From Streptomyces fulvorobeus (GTDB lineage Bacteria; Actinomycetota; Actinomycetes; Streptomycetales; Streptomycetaceae): 64,000 bases of DNA. The DNA lies in the NCBI RefSeq assembly GCF_013167895.1, contig NZ_BLWC01000001.1:1984001-2048000 (forward strand), given 5' to 3'. The position numbers and the translations under genes are program-made. Below are positions 56,616 through 64,000 of this stretch, in pieces. Within the stretch, counting starts at the first letter, position 1. The number at the start of each line of letters is the position of its first letter. The notes below the pieces were generated by a model, which had not been told where the DNA came from, made no database searches, and saw nothing but the letters and a program-made list of their open reading frames with translations.

Positions 56616-58736
56616 TTAAGGCACCAGGCGCCCGATGCACTCCGTAGCCAAGTCATCCGCCAGCGCGGCTGTGGCCAAGAGATCGATATCTTCCGGGTTG
56701 GCGGTGTACGTGGCGAGCACGTAACCACGGACCACGGATCGAATGTCGCCCGCGCCAACCGGAACCTGCGCGGCTAGCAGCTCACTCAGCAAAAGCTCAG
56801 CTGCACGTGAAGCCGCTCGCGGGTCAGTCATCATGTTGAGAGCGGTTCCCGACCGCTTTCGGCAGACTACGACTGAGTCTAGGTTGGAAGGCTCCTTTCC
56901 ACCCTTTGTGACGCTCGTGGCCATCTCTCCCTTGACGGGACGGACGGCGGTTACTACCAACCCTGCATCCGCGAGAGCATGCATAAGCGCCACCCACCCG
57001 GAGATACGAGCTTGGTGGAATGTGAAGGCAAGTAGACCGTCAACCTTCAGAACACGAGCACACTCACCCCAGACGCGAGCGATCGCTTCACGGAATTCAT
57101 CGGGAGAGGCGCTCTGCACTTCGCCCACACTCCGGGTCGTCTCTCGTCCCACCGGATAATGATCGAACGGTCCAATTTCCCGAAGCCAGGCGTGAAAGAA
57201 ATCGGCCAGCTCGGAGTAGTGCACGTTATCCATGTACGGCGGGTCGGTGACAACGAGATCAACCGACCCGTCAGGCAAGTCAGTCTGCGAGGAATCCCCA
57301 GTTCGCAGATAGACTGTGCCAGCAGGCAAGCCTTCCGCCGGCCATTCATCAACAAGGTTCAATTCGATCGGTTGGGACAAGCCCTCGACACGCTTCACCT
57401 GGCCACTGACCAGCACCTGGTCGGCGGGTGAAACCTTGTACGCTTGCGCCCTCATGATCCGGCTGGAGAAAAGAGTGGAGAATGAACCGGAAGATGCCGG
57501 AGTTCCCCACGGGTGCGCTTCAAGGGGCGTGCGTTCCGGCTTCAGCACGTGATTGCTGAACATGTGCCTGACGGCACCGGTTCCTTCCCCCTTGAAGGAA
57601 CAGAACATGTTGTTGAACTCAAGGGTCCCAGAGAAGAGCGTTGCGAGAGCCTCTCGCTCGGAGGCATTGACATCGAGTTCCCGGATGGCGGCACCCAGCA
57701 ACCCCAACGAATAGAGCTGGCGATCATTGAAGAACTGGCGCCATTCCCGGAAGCCCCATCGGGTGGCCTGTCGGGTGTTTTGCCCGTCGTCGAGTCCCCC
57801 ACGCGGAGCTACCAGGCTTCCCTGCTTCTCCTTGAGCAGCTCGGAGCACTCGGTGTAAAGATCTCTGTCGAAGTTGCTGATGGGTTCGTATCGCTTCTTT
57901 CCATCAAAGCCGAGCACAAGCTTGGCGAACATCTCTCGCTTGGGAGGCTGCCCTCCAAGCGCATCAACCACCTTTGACGTGTGCCCCTGCGGACATGTCA
58001 TGACGCTACGGCTTACCGCTCCCTCCTGCCGGAAACGGTGACCATTGCTACATTCCATTTCCTGGAATTCATACCTGCCAGGGAGAATATCCAGACACTC
58101 AGGGCAAACAATCTGAGCGTCGGGCACCCGTTTCGGGTAGGCGTGTTGAGAGAAGACGTGAGAAGAAAAGAGCCGCGTAGCCACGCCGCAGTCCAAGCAG
58201 TCTGCTAGCCCTACCCAGAAATAGTAGAGGACAGTCTCACCGGTCTCAGATCGATGCACTCGATCGATCTCCGACCTGCAACTCACTTCAAGGATCTTGA
58301 ATGCCCGCTGAAGCTCGGAAGTCTCCCACATCTGGACAGCCTGGCGTTGCGTAAGCGTCGCGACTGGGTTGATATCCCAGCCGACCACCGAGGCTCCGAG
58401 CTTCGCAGCTTCCACGATGGTGGTTCCCGATCCCGAAAATGGATCAAACACAGTGATGCCATCGAGGCTTGTCGCCGTTGAATACGCGTCCAGCGCCTTG
58501 GAACGATCGTCAGTGAGAGCTGATGTTAGAATCCCGCGGAAGACCGAGCCAAGTCGCTTGGCCCACCATTTGTGAGTGCTAGTCGCTGGACGATGCACCT
58601 CCTTGCGCCACGACTCCGCTTCCCCGATCTGACTCAACTCTGCAGCAGGAAAGTCATACTCCAAGGCAGTTCGAGCTGGAACCCGATAAAGCTTGCGAGC
58701 AAGATCGGTCGCGCGGTCAATTTCAAATAGGGTCAC
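56616..58736 (-). CDS. DNA methylase with N-terminal DUF1156-like part and Zn-ribbon insert
   Basis: The 706-residue protein has HKWWAKRLGSVFRGIL near residue 55 (DUF1156-like), the SAM motif VFDPFSGSGTTIVEAAKLGA (98-106 core), a Cys/His-rich insert (C180xxC183, C211xxC214, ECSNGH, TCPQGH, about residues 180-255), and the amino-methylase motif VVTDPPYMDN (DPPY 498-501), followed by AFTFHQARISGW and KGGKEPSNLDSVVVCRK. DPPY predicts N6-adenine or N4-cytosine methylation. Base composition is clearly less G+C-rich than the neighbours and A/T-ending codons are frequent, a sign of transfer. Start overlaps the nuclease gene by 4 bases. Pairing with that nuclease makes it the modification half of a restriction system. 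Confidence 0.88.
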   Translation of the reverse strand: MTLFEIDRATDLARKLYRVPARTALEYDFPAAELSQIGEAESWRKEVHRPATSTHKWWAKRLGSVFRGILTSALTDDRSKALDAYSTATSLDGITVFDPFSGSGTTIVEAAKLGASVVGWDINPVATLTQRQAVQMWETSELQRAFKILEVSCRSEIDRVHRSETGETVLYYFWVGLADCLDCGVATRLFSSHVFSQHAYPKRVPDAQIVCPECLDILPGRYEFQEMECSNGHRFRQEGAVSRSVMTCPQGHTSKVVDALGGQPPKREMFAKLVLGFDGKKRYEPISNFDRDLYTECSELLKEKQGSLVAPRGGLDDGQNTRQATRWGFREWRQFFNDRQLYSLGLLGAAIRELDVNASEREALATLFSGTLEFNNMFCSFKGEGTGAVRHMFSNHVLKPERTPLEAHPWGTPASSGSFSTLFSSRIMRAQAYKVSPADQVLVSGQVKRVEGLSQPIELNLVDEWPAEGLPAGTVYLRTGDSSQTDLPDGSVDLVVTDPPYMDNVHYSELADFFHAWLREIGPFDHYPVGRETTRSVGEVQSASPDEFREAIARVWGECARVLKVDGLLAFTFHQARISGWVALMHALADAGLVVTAVRPVKGEMATSVTKGGKEPSNLDSVVVCRKRSGTALNMMTDPRAASRAAELLLSELLAAQVPVGAGDIRSVVRGYVLATYTANPEDIDLLATAALADDLATECIGRLVP

Positions 58737-59530
58737 TCGTCGCCACCAAGGAGAAGCTGGTCATTGATCTGCTCAGAACTCTTCATCCTGACGAGTCCAC
58801 TACCTGCCCCTCGCGCGCGATAGGCGGTAAAGTGATGTTCCTTGCCAGCCGAAGGATTTGGCGCGAACTCGGGTGTGAGCACATTTTCGCGCATGTCGAA
58901 ACTGTATCCGACTATAATATCACGCGTCTCCACGCGAATCAGATCGCCTACTTTCTCTAGCCTTCCGTCCATCGGAAGCTCAGCAGGAACAATAAGCGTC
59001 GCCTGCCCCGTTGTCCCTTCAGCCAGAGCAAATGGAGTCGGAGCCACGTACATCTTCCGGTCACGGACCAGCAGATCACCATATGACCCGAACCCTCGGA
59101 AACTCTTATTCTTGTGGACATACGTGTGGTCGGCATTGAGGAAGTCACCGTGACAAACGACCAAGTCGACTACGGGATACTCGGATTCCCCAGAGTTTGC
59201 CGGATAGCGACCGAAGACGTAGAACACCGTTCGACCATTATGTAGACCGGTAGGAACTCGGCTATTGCTATCGTAGTCTGCTTCTCGCCCAGGCCACTGG
59301 AGACCCTTGACCTCATAGCCCTCCGGCTGGTGCACCAGGGTGAAGTCCGGGTAGCTATTCCTGCCGATCGAGTCATGCATGAGACCGGCATCGGTCAAAC
59401 GATCCCCCATCCAGTTCTGAAAGTGAAATTCCTTATCCGATTTACTCACGCGCTTGATCAGCACCGCGCGCTGCATGGCTTCGTAGCAAGCCAGAAATGC
59501 ATCGCTGGAAGTGGAGGGGTTCGAAGCCAT
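58733..59530 (-). CDS. PD-(D/E)XK nuclease, probable restriction endonuclease
   Basis: The 265-residue protein carries SYPDFTLVHQPEGYEVKGLQ, i.e. D62-x10-E73-V-K75, the catalytic pattern of PD-(D/E)XK endonucleases. Upstream is a helical N-terminus (EFHFQNWMGDRLTDAGL); downstream the protein has no domain I can name. Coupled by a 4-base overlap to a Zn-ribbon DNA methylase, it is best read as the restriction half of a compact two-gene system. Low G+C and A/T-ending codons match the methylase. Start is ATG 59530. Recognition sequence and cleavage type are not deducible. Confidence 0.8.
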   Translation of the reverse strand: MASNPSTSSDAFLACYEAMQRAVLIKRVSKSDKEFHFQNWMGDRLTDAGLMHDSIGRNSYPDFTLVHQPEGYEVKGLQWPGREADYDSNSRVPTGLHNGRTVFYVFGRYPANSGESEYPVVDLVVCHGDFLNADHTYVHKNKSFRGFGSYGDLLVRDRKMYVAPTPFALAEGTTGQATLIVPAELPMDGRLEKVGDLIRVETRDIIVGYSFDMRENVLTPEFAPNPSAGKEHHFTAYRARGAGSGLVRMKSSEQINDQLLLGGDE

Positions 59531-59536
59531 CAGGGT

Positions 59537-59806
59537 TCACTCCGAGGTCTCTTGCCGCGTCGGCCGACGCCGACCAGTCGGCCCAAGACTATGGGTCCAT
59601 CCGGGGGGTGGCGGCTCAAACGGCACACTCAGCCACTCGAGGTAACGACCCTGGAACCGTGGCGGAACCCGACCTGCTAAGACGTAGCGGCCGAGCAAAG
59701 CCTCTTCAAGGGACCATCCCCCACCCCTGTGGTTGAACAAGTCCGGCGCTTGCAACGTCGCCCGTGCCCACGATGCCGACATGATCAAGACGTCTTGGGC
59801 CCTCAT
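59537..59806 (-). CDS. Small hypothetical protein before the nuclease gene
   Basis: The 89-residue product (ATG 59806, MRAQDVLIMSASWARATLQA) contains WSLEEALLGRYVLAGRVPPR and FQGRYLEWLSVPFEPPPP and ends 6 bases before the nuclease ATG, suggesting one transcript. Codon use is only moderately G/C-ending. The frame stays open far upstream, but that part looks random. No family is recognised. It could be a controller or accessory protein of the restriction system; that is only position-based. Confidence 0.4.
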   Translation of the reverse strand: MRAQDVLIMSASWARATLQAPDLFNHRGGGWSLEEALLGRYVLAGRVPPRFQGRYLEWLSVPFEPPPPGWTHSLGPTGRRRPTRQETSE

Positions 59807-60236
59807 AGGTGAGCACGCAGACGAGTGGACCGGGGATGATGCGCAAGAGTGCGCAGCGGCCCTAGAGACAAGGGGCGGAGCTGCGGTCGCAGCAAGCAGC
59901 ATGACCCCGAAGCAGCGCAGAGCTTCCTCGAGAACTTCCTTACGCCGGTATCGGAGAACCTGCGTACGGCGGGCAGGGCGGCCCTGGTACAGGGCAGACC
60001 ATGGAATTCCGCTGCCGGTCCCATCCTCGTTGCCGCCTCCGCCGTCCCGGCAAAGGACATCCCGAAGGGCCCACTCAGCGCGGATGATCCGACCGTCCCG
60101 TAAACCTTCGTTTTCGGGACGGATGGCCAGCGCTCTCGGCGTGTCCGTTTCACCCCCGCTCCGTCGTCTCGTAACCCGTCCCGAAACATCACCCTCCCCA
60201 CTGGCTTTCGGGACACGTTTGTGAGACGGCCTGGTC
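59807..60236. other. 430-base stretch without a confident gene
   Basis: Open frames occur on both strands (for example plus 59733-60224 and minus 59803-60216) but none has a ribosome site together with the genome's codon bias or a recognisable family. This gap separates the restriction genes from the recombinase. Confidence 0.4.
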
Positions 60237-61068
60237 ATGACCACGAACGCCCCGGCCGCACAGGTTGAACGCCACGCCTGCCCGAAGTGCGAAGCCCCCG
60301 CCGGTAGCTCCTGCCGTACGACGACGGGCAAGTGGCAGCGAACTACCACACGGGCCGCTTCGCCCTGGTGCCCGCACTCACGGCGGAACTGACCGTGAAG
60401 ACTCCGACCGACCGCAACCCCGGCAAGGCGTGGGCACAGGGCGCTCCTGTCACACAGGTACCCGGCGCGATACCGGGCGCTGCGATCCGGCTGGGCTACG
60501 CCCGTTGCTCAACCGTTGGGCAGGAACTCCAGTCGCAGTTGGACATGCTTGCCCGTGCCGACTGCACCCGCGTCTTCTCGGAGAAGACCAGTACCCGCGT
60601 GAAGGAGCGGCCGGAGCTGGAGAAGGCGCTCACCCTGGCACGAGAGATCAAGGCAGCCGCACCGAATCAGCCGGTCATCCTGACCGTGGTCGAAATGAAG
60701 CGTCTGGCCCGCAGTGCGTCAGAGCTGATGACGCTGTCTTCACCCTTCAGGCGGACGGCATCCAACTGGAACTCCTGTCCGGTCCTCTTCAGGGCGTGTA
60801 CGACCCGAACGGGGCGGGTGCCATCGTGTTCGCCGTGCTCGCCGTGAGTGCCGAGGTTGAGCGGGAAGGCATCCGGGAGAAGGCGTTGGAAGGGCTGGAG
60901 GCTGCGGCCCGCAAGGGCAACGTCGGTGGGCGTCCGTCCGTCGTGGATGACGACGCGCTCGCCGTAGCCCGTGCCCGGTACACCAAGGGAGAGAGCGTCA
61001 CAGCCATCGCCAAGGCGCTGGGAATCGGTCGTGCCACCTTGTACCGCCATCTTGGCGAGAGCGCCTGA
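60237..61068 (+). pseudogene. Small serine recombinase (resolvase family), two frameshifts
   Basis: Three frames together read as one 277-residue recombinase: a Cys-containing N-terminus (ERHACPKCEAPAGSSCRT), the resolvase core IRLGYARCSTVGQELQSQLD (nucleophile Ser in RCST), VFSEKTSTRVKERPELEKAL and RLARSASELMTLS, then GIQLELLSGPLQGVYDPNGA, and a C-terminal helix-turn-helix (VTAIAKALGIGRATLYRHL). Breaks are at about 60332 (one G short: GGCAAG-TGGCAG) and at 60741-60746 (one C short after CTGTCTT). Both are repaired by one added base. The family is common in Streptomyces accessory regions. It may be decayed or mis-assembled; the two breaks fit the pattern elsewhere in the window. Confidence 0.82.
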
Positions 61069-61120
61069 GACAGGCGCACACGGACACGGACAAACCCTCG
61101 GCGTACGCCGGGGGCCGCTG

Positions 61121-61597
61121 TCATGTGCGGGCCTGCTGGGCGGGGCAGGGCAGGTCGGGGGCAGCACGGTTCGGCGAGCACGTCACAAGGGCGAGGGAGT
61201 GGAAGACAGTGCCCTTCAGGTAGTGCCCGAGGGACACGTCTCCTCCCCACGTCAGCCGCTCGACTGCACCCTTCACCAGGAGAACCAGTCTCGTCACTTC
61301 CCCATCCTGCTCAGAGGCGAAGCGGGGCGCGAACTCTGCGAGCTGAAGGCCGAGCCACTCACCGGCTTCCTTGGGTTCCTCCCATGTCCCTCGGATCATC
61401 GAGGGCGGTTTCATCAGCCAGTGCGCCGTCTGGATCGGGGGGACATCGGTGGTCGGAAACACGGCCACGGCTTCCCGGTGCCGGTCGAGTACCTCCTTCT
61501 CGCTGCTCGCGGTCGGGGCCTGACCGGCCGGTCTGCGGACGCTCTCCCTGTCGAACGTCTTCTTCTCCCCCACCCATGCGTAACCGTGGTGGTGCAC
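61121..61597 (-). CDS. Hypothetical protein of the accessory region
   Basis: The 158-residue product starts MHHHGYAWVGEKKTFDRESV and contains PPIQTAHWLMKPPSMIRGTW, WLGLQLAEFAPRFASEQDG and GEVTRLVLLVKGAVERLTWG, with Trp-rich helical segments. No signal, membrane helix or known domain is seen. It is convergent with the recombinase (53 bases between stops) and has ordinary Streptomyces codon bias, so it is probably not part of the low-G+C import. Function unknown. Confidence 0.65.
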   Translation of the reverse strand: MHHHGYAWVGEKKTFDRESVRRPAGQAPTASSEKEVLDRHREAVAVFPTTDVPPIQTAHWLMKPPSMIRGTWEEPKEAGEWLGLQLAEFAPRFASEQDGEVTRLVLLVKGAVERLTWGGDVSLGHYLKGTVFHSLALVTCSPNRAAPDLPCPAQQART

Positions 61598-61677
61598 CGC
61601 TGCTCCGTTCCGAGAGATGACGACGGCCCCGCCCGTCGGCGTGAGGGCGGGGCCGTCAGTTCACGTGGTGCCGTGGA

Positions 61678-61902
61678 TCAGGCGGAGAGGTCGAAGCGGG
61701 CGGGGTCGATACCCGCCGCGTCCAGCTCGGCCGTGGTGAAGCGCAGCGGCTCGGCGCTCGGGCGCTTGCTGTCGCCCATGGCCCATGCGTCCGGCCCGAT
61801 CTTCGCGAGGGTCACGCACGCCTCGCCGTCCGGGTGGGTACTGCCGCCGCACGCCTTCGAGAACTCGGCTCCCTCGATGGGGAGCCCGTACAGGTCGGTC
61901 AT
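61678..61902 (-). CDS. DUF397 domain protein
   Basis: The 74-residue product (ATG 61902, MTDLYGLPIEGAEFSKACGG) shows the DUF397 layout: an N-terminal W/F-S/K region (AEFSKACGG), then EACVTLAKI, then AWAMGDSKRPSAEPLRFTTA and a C-terminal ELDAAGIDPARFDL. DUF397 proteins are small partners of XRE regulators in Streptomyces; the XRE gene at 62691-63539 is the likely partner. Function at the molecular level is not established here. Confidence 0.8.
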   Translation of the reverse strand: MTDLYGLPIEGAEFSKACGGSTHPDGEACVTLAKIGPDAWAMGDSKRPSAEPLRFTTAELDAAGIDPARFDLSA

Positions 61903-62174
61903 CGTTGTGCCCTTCCTGATCTGCTTCACAGCCGGGCGAGGGCCGGCTGCACCCGCCCGTGATGGGCGGGAGTCGATGGGTGCTTCGGTTACCCGGGGCC
62001 CGAAGCGGTCGCCCTCACCGCCCAGGGCGGCACTCCAGTCAAGGAGCGGACCGGGCCAGAACCTGGGCACGTCAACCCGGACGAGACACGTCCTGCCTCT
62101 GCTCAACGGCTTGTCGATCGGGGGACTACCTGCCTCCCGCCGGGAGGGCAGCGGTGACAGGATTCTGTGACGGC

Positions 62175-62393
62175 TCAGGAAGCCGAGGGCACCCGCAGCG
62201 CCTCGGCGATCTGCTCGACCGCATCAGCGCGGATCATCCCGAGGTGGACGTACGCCTGCCCGCTGTGCGTCACGACGGGCCGGACGCTGCTCCACGCCGA
62301 CTCGGGAACTCCGAGCGCGGCGAGTGCCGCGCGTATGGACTCCGTGGCGTCCGTCGCCTGAGCCCTGGCGTCTCTCCACGTCTGCATGTCCAT
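62175..62393 (-). CDS. Small hypothetical protein
   Basis: The 72-residue product MDMQTWRDARAQATDATESI is helical at both ends with PVVTHSGQAYVHLGMIRADA between, and has good G/C-ending codons. It starts inside the stop region of the gene upstream (62393-62596, one-base overlap), so the two are likely co-translated. No family recognised. Confidence 0.6.
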   Translation of the reverse strand: MDMQTWRDARAQATDATESIRAALAALGVPESAWSSVRPVVTHSGQAYVHLGMIRADAVEQIAEALRVPSAS

Positions 62394-62596
62394 CAGTGGC
62401 CGGTCCCGTGCATCCGAAGCAGGATGTTGCAGTCAGCGACCGTGGTGCTGTCGTGCTCCATACCCGCTGCCTTTCGGAGCTGGCCGAGCCGCGCGCATTC
62501 GGGGCAGCCAGGTACCGGACGGGGCGCAGGGCGCTCCTCCCTGATCGGCAGTTCTACCGGCGCTTCCTGCCACCGCGTGGGTTCCGTCGTCGTCAC
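62393..62596 (-). CDS. Small hypothetical protein with a CxxC knuckle
   Basis: The 67-residue product (GTG 62596, VTTTEPTRWQEAPVELPIRE) has GCPECARLGQLRKAAG, a CxxC motif followed by a helix, and a third Cys in VADCNILLRMH, a possible metal site. A ribosome site AGGGAGGGC lies before the GTG. It is coupled to the next small gene and follows the XRE regulator gene by 94 bases. Function unknown; such small Cys proteins are frequent beside XRE/DUF397 genes. Confidence 0.6.
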   Translation of the reverse strand: MTTTEPTRWQEAPVELPIREERPAPRPVPGCPECARLGQLRKAAGMEHDSTTVADCNILLRMHGTGH

Positions 62597-62690
62597 CGTC
62601 GCGCCCTCCCTGTCGCTTCCGAGGTCGATGAACAGACCGTAGGGAGCGGGGGCGTAAGGGGTCCACGCTGTTGCACGCGGTTGCACGGAT

Positions 62691-63539
62691 TCACCCGAGG
62701 GCAGCGAGAGCCTTCGTGATCAGGGCGCGTGCTTCGGCTCCGCGCACAGCGGACCGGGACAGCTCGGAGAAGGCCCGGAGGTACGTACGGATCTCGCCGG
62801 GCGTGGTCAGGTTGATCTCTGCGGTGAGGGTCTCCACCGCCACCTGTTGATCGTCGAAGGCGTAGAAGGCTTCGAGCGGCCAGACGGTACGGCGGGCCCG
62901 TGCGGGGATGATGCCGAGGGATACGTTCGGCTGTCCCATCACCGTAAGCACGTGTTCCAGTTGGGCCGCCATCGCGGCATCGTCACTCACCCGGTAGTAG
63001 AGAACCGCCTCTTCGAGCACCAGGGCGAACCGATGGTCACCTTCCCGGATCACGCGAGACCGTTGGGTCCGAGCCTTAACGGCTTCAGCCACATCGTCCG
63101 GGGTTCCCTGGAAGGCTGTGATGGAGCGTAGAAGCCCCGTCGCGTAGCCGGGGGTCTGAAGCATCCCCGGCATGACGTTCGAGGCGTACACGCGGAAGGA
63201 GCGGGTTCGCTGGTACAGCGGGACAGTCTGCTCATGGACTCGCCGCATCCCGTCGCGGTGGATCTGCCTCCACTCGACGTACATCAACTCCGCGTTGCGG
63301 GACGAAGCGATCAGATCAGCCGCGTGATCGTCCGCCTCGCATGCAGCACACCAGGCACGGATGTCAGCGTCCGAAGGTAGCGTCTTGCCCCGCGCGATCC
63401 GGGATGACTTGGACTTGTGCCAGCCGCACCGAGCGGCCAGCTCATGCCCTGACAGGCCAGCGTCTTGCATGAGGCCCTGCAAGCGCGCAGCCACAGCGGC
63501 TCGTGCCGCTTGGGCGCTGGAAAGTGGGGAGGAAGGCAT
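62691..63539 (-). CDS. XRE-family regulator with C-terminal DUF5753 domain
   Basis: The 282-residue protein has an N-terminal helix-turn-helix (LMQDAGLSGHELAARCGWHK then SKSSRIARGKTLPS) and a C-terminal DUF5753 domain (SNVMPGMLQTPGYATGLLRS, LVLEEAVLYYRV, VSLGIIPARARRTVWPLEAF). This is the WhiJ-like class of Streptomyces regulators, normally found with a DUF397 and often a DUF6879 gene, as here. Start is ATG 63539; it follows the DUF6879 gene by 18 bases, suggesting one transcript. Confidence 0.9.
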   Translation of the reverse strand: MPSSPLSSAQAARAAVAARLQGLMQDAGLSGHELAARCGWHKSKSSRIARGKTLPSDADIRAWCAACEADDHAADLIASSRNAELMYVEWRQIHRDGMRRVHEQTVPLYQRTRSFRVYASNVMPGMLQTPGYATGLLRSITAFQGTPDDVAEAVKARTQRSRVIREGDHRFALVLEEAVLYYRVSDDAAMAAQLEHVLTVMGQPNVSLGIIPARARRTVWPLEAFYAFDDQQVAVETLTAEINLTTPGEIRTYLRAFSELSRSAVRGAEARALITKALAALG

Positions 63540-63557
63540 GAGCTGACCGGTCAGGAA

Positions 63558-64000
63558 TCAGACGGCGTTCTCGTGCAGGATGGCTCGCTCCCACACCGCT
63601 TCGAACGCCGACGCGCACAGCTCAACTGCGGCAGGGTCTTCCGTCTGGTCCGTGTGGACCCACCGGCCGACGCCGTCGAATAGGTTGAACTGGACAAGGC
63701 GGCCGTCGAACAACAAGAAATCGTTGCCCGGCAGGGCGAGGTCCGAGGCGTTGCGACGGGGCAGCCAACGGATCTGCTCTCCGGCAGCCACGTTCGTGAA
63801 GGTGCCCGAGTGCTCGAAGGCGATGTAATCGCTGACGGGCTCCGAGACGATGCGGGCACGTCGGCTGACCACACCCTTGGCCGTGACCTCCTGAACGAGG
63901 TCGAGCCAGGGACGCCACCACGAAGCTCGGTCCTCGGGGTCGAGCCGGCGCCCTTGCTTCCATGCGGCGAAGCCTTCGCTCTCGACGCCGTACGTGTCGC
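63558..64000 (-). CDS. DUF6879 family protein, 5' end beyond the window
   Basis: The visible 147 residues include GFAAWKQGRRLDPEDRASWW, ARIVSEPVSDYIAFEHSGTF, GEQIRWLPRRNASDLALPG and DFLLFDGRLVQFNLFDG, the conserved blocks of DUF6879. The frame is open to base 64000, so the start lies outside. It is upstream of and close to the XRE gene (18 bases). It is a distant relative of the copy at 56105-56602. Confidence 0.82.
   Translation of the reverse strand, partial: DTYGVESEGFAAWKQGRRLDPEDRASWWRPWLDLVQEVTAKGVVSRRARIVSEPVSDYIAFEHSGTFTNVAAGEQIRWLPRRNASDLALPGNDFLLFDGRLVQFNLFDGVGRWVHTDQTEDPAAVELCASAFEAVWERAILHENAV

Noticed and set aside
59733..60224. Plus-strand frame of 163 codons before the recombinase
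   Set aside because: Codon positions do not show the genome bias and the second half is Arg/Ser/Pro-rich; no ribosome site.
1..64000. CRISPR arrays, rRNA operons, insertion sequences
   Set aside because: No regularly spaced repeat-spacer arrays, no rRNA sequence and no transposase gene with inverted ends were seen.

Overview
The window is about 70-73% G+C, uses mostly G/C-ending codons and carries a gene order that I recognise as the Streptomyces chromosome: lepA-rpsT-holA-comEC-comEA-leuS-rsfS-LCP-nadD-proA-proB-obgE-rpmA-rplU-rne. From memory this matches the S. coelicolor SCO2560-SCO2602 interval. The genus is an inference; no search was run. Most genes lie on the minus strand.

Layout. 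1-10.0 kb: 5' part of a long-chain acyl-CoA ligase, lepA, rpsT, holA, an arylamine N-acetyltransferase and the comEC/comEA pair. 10-20.2 kb: a DegV protein, leuS with a leader-peptide attenuator, two identical tRNA-Ala(GGC) genes bracketing two tiny Cys-rich proteins, and a translation/cell-envelope run (histidine phosphatase, rsfS, LCP ligase, nadD, two small membrane proteins). 20.2-26.5 kb: an M48 protease, two related membrane proteins, proA and proB. 26.7-34.9 kb: a wall-glycopolymer block (two TagF-type enzymes, a GT2 transferase, a fused cytidylyltransferase/SDR of the CDP-ribitol synthase type). 35.2-37.4 kb: obgE, rpmA and rplU.

37.7-49.1 kb is a polysaccharide locus. It holds a nucleotide-sugar dehydrogenase, a Gfo/Idh oxidoreductase, a DegT aminotransferase and a left-handed-helix acyltransferase, together a full WbpA/B/E/D-type set for UDP-2,3-diacetamido-2,3-dideoxyglucuronate. 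With them are three glycosyltransferase genes (one a double-domain fusion) and a membrane acyltransferase. 49.4-55.9 kb: a very long RNase E/G, a TIGR03936-type protein and a repeat-rich membrane protein. 56.1-64 kb is an accessory island with lower G+C in part: DUF6879, a two-gene restriction-modification system (Zn-ribbon DUF1156-like methylase plus PD-(D/E)XK nuclease), a broken serine recombinase, and XRE/DUF397/DUF6879 regulators.

Reader warning: at least seven genes (lepA, the M48 protease, a TagF-type gene, a GT2 gene, the fused GT gene, rne, and the recombinase twice) are each repaired by adding back one C or G, mostly in a G/C homopolymer. Because essential or core genes are hit in the same way, under-called homopolymers in the assembly are the simplest explanation. 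Frameshifted genes are annotated across the shift.
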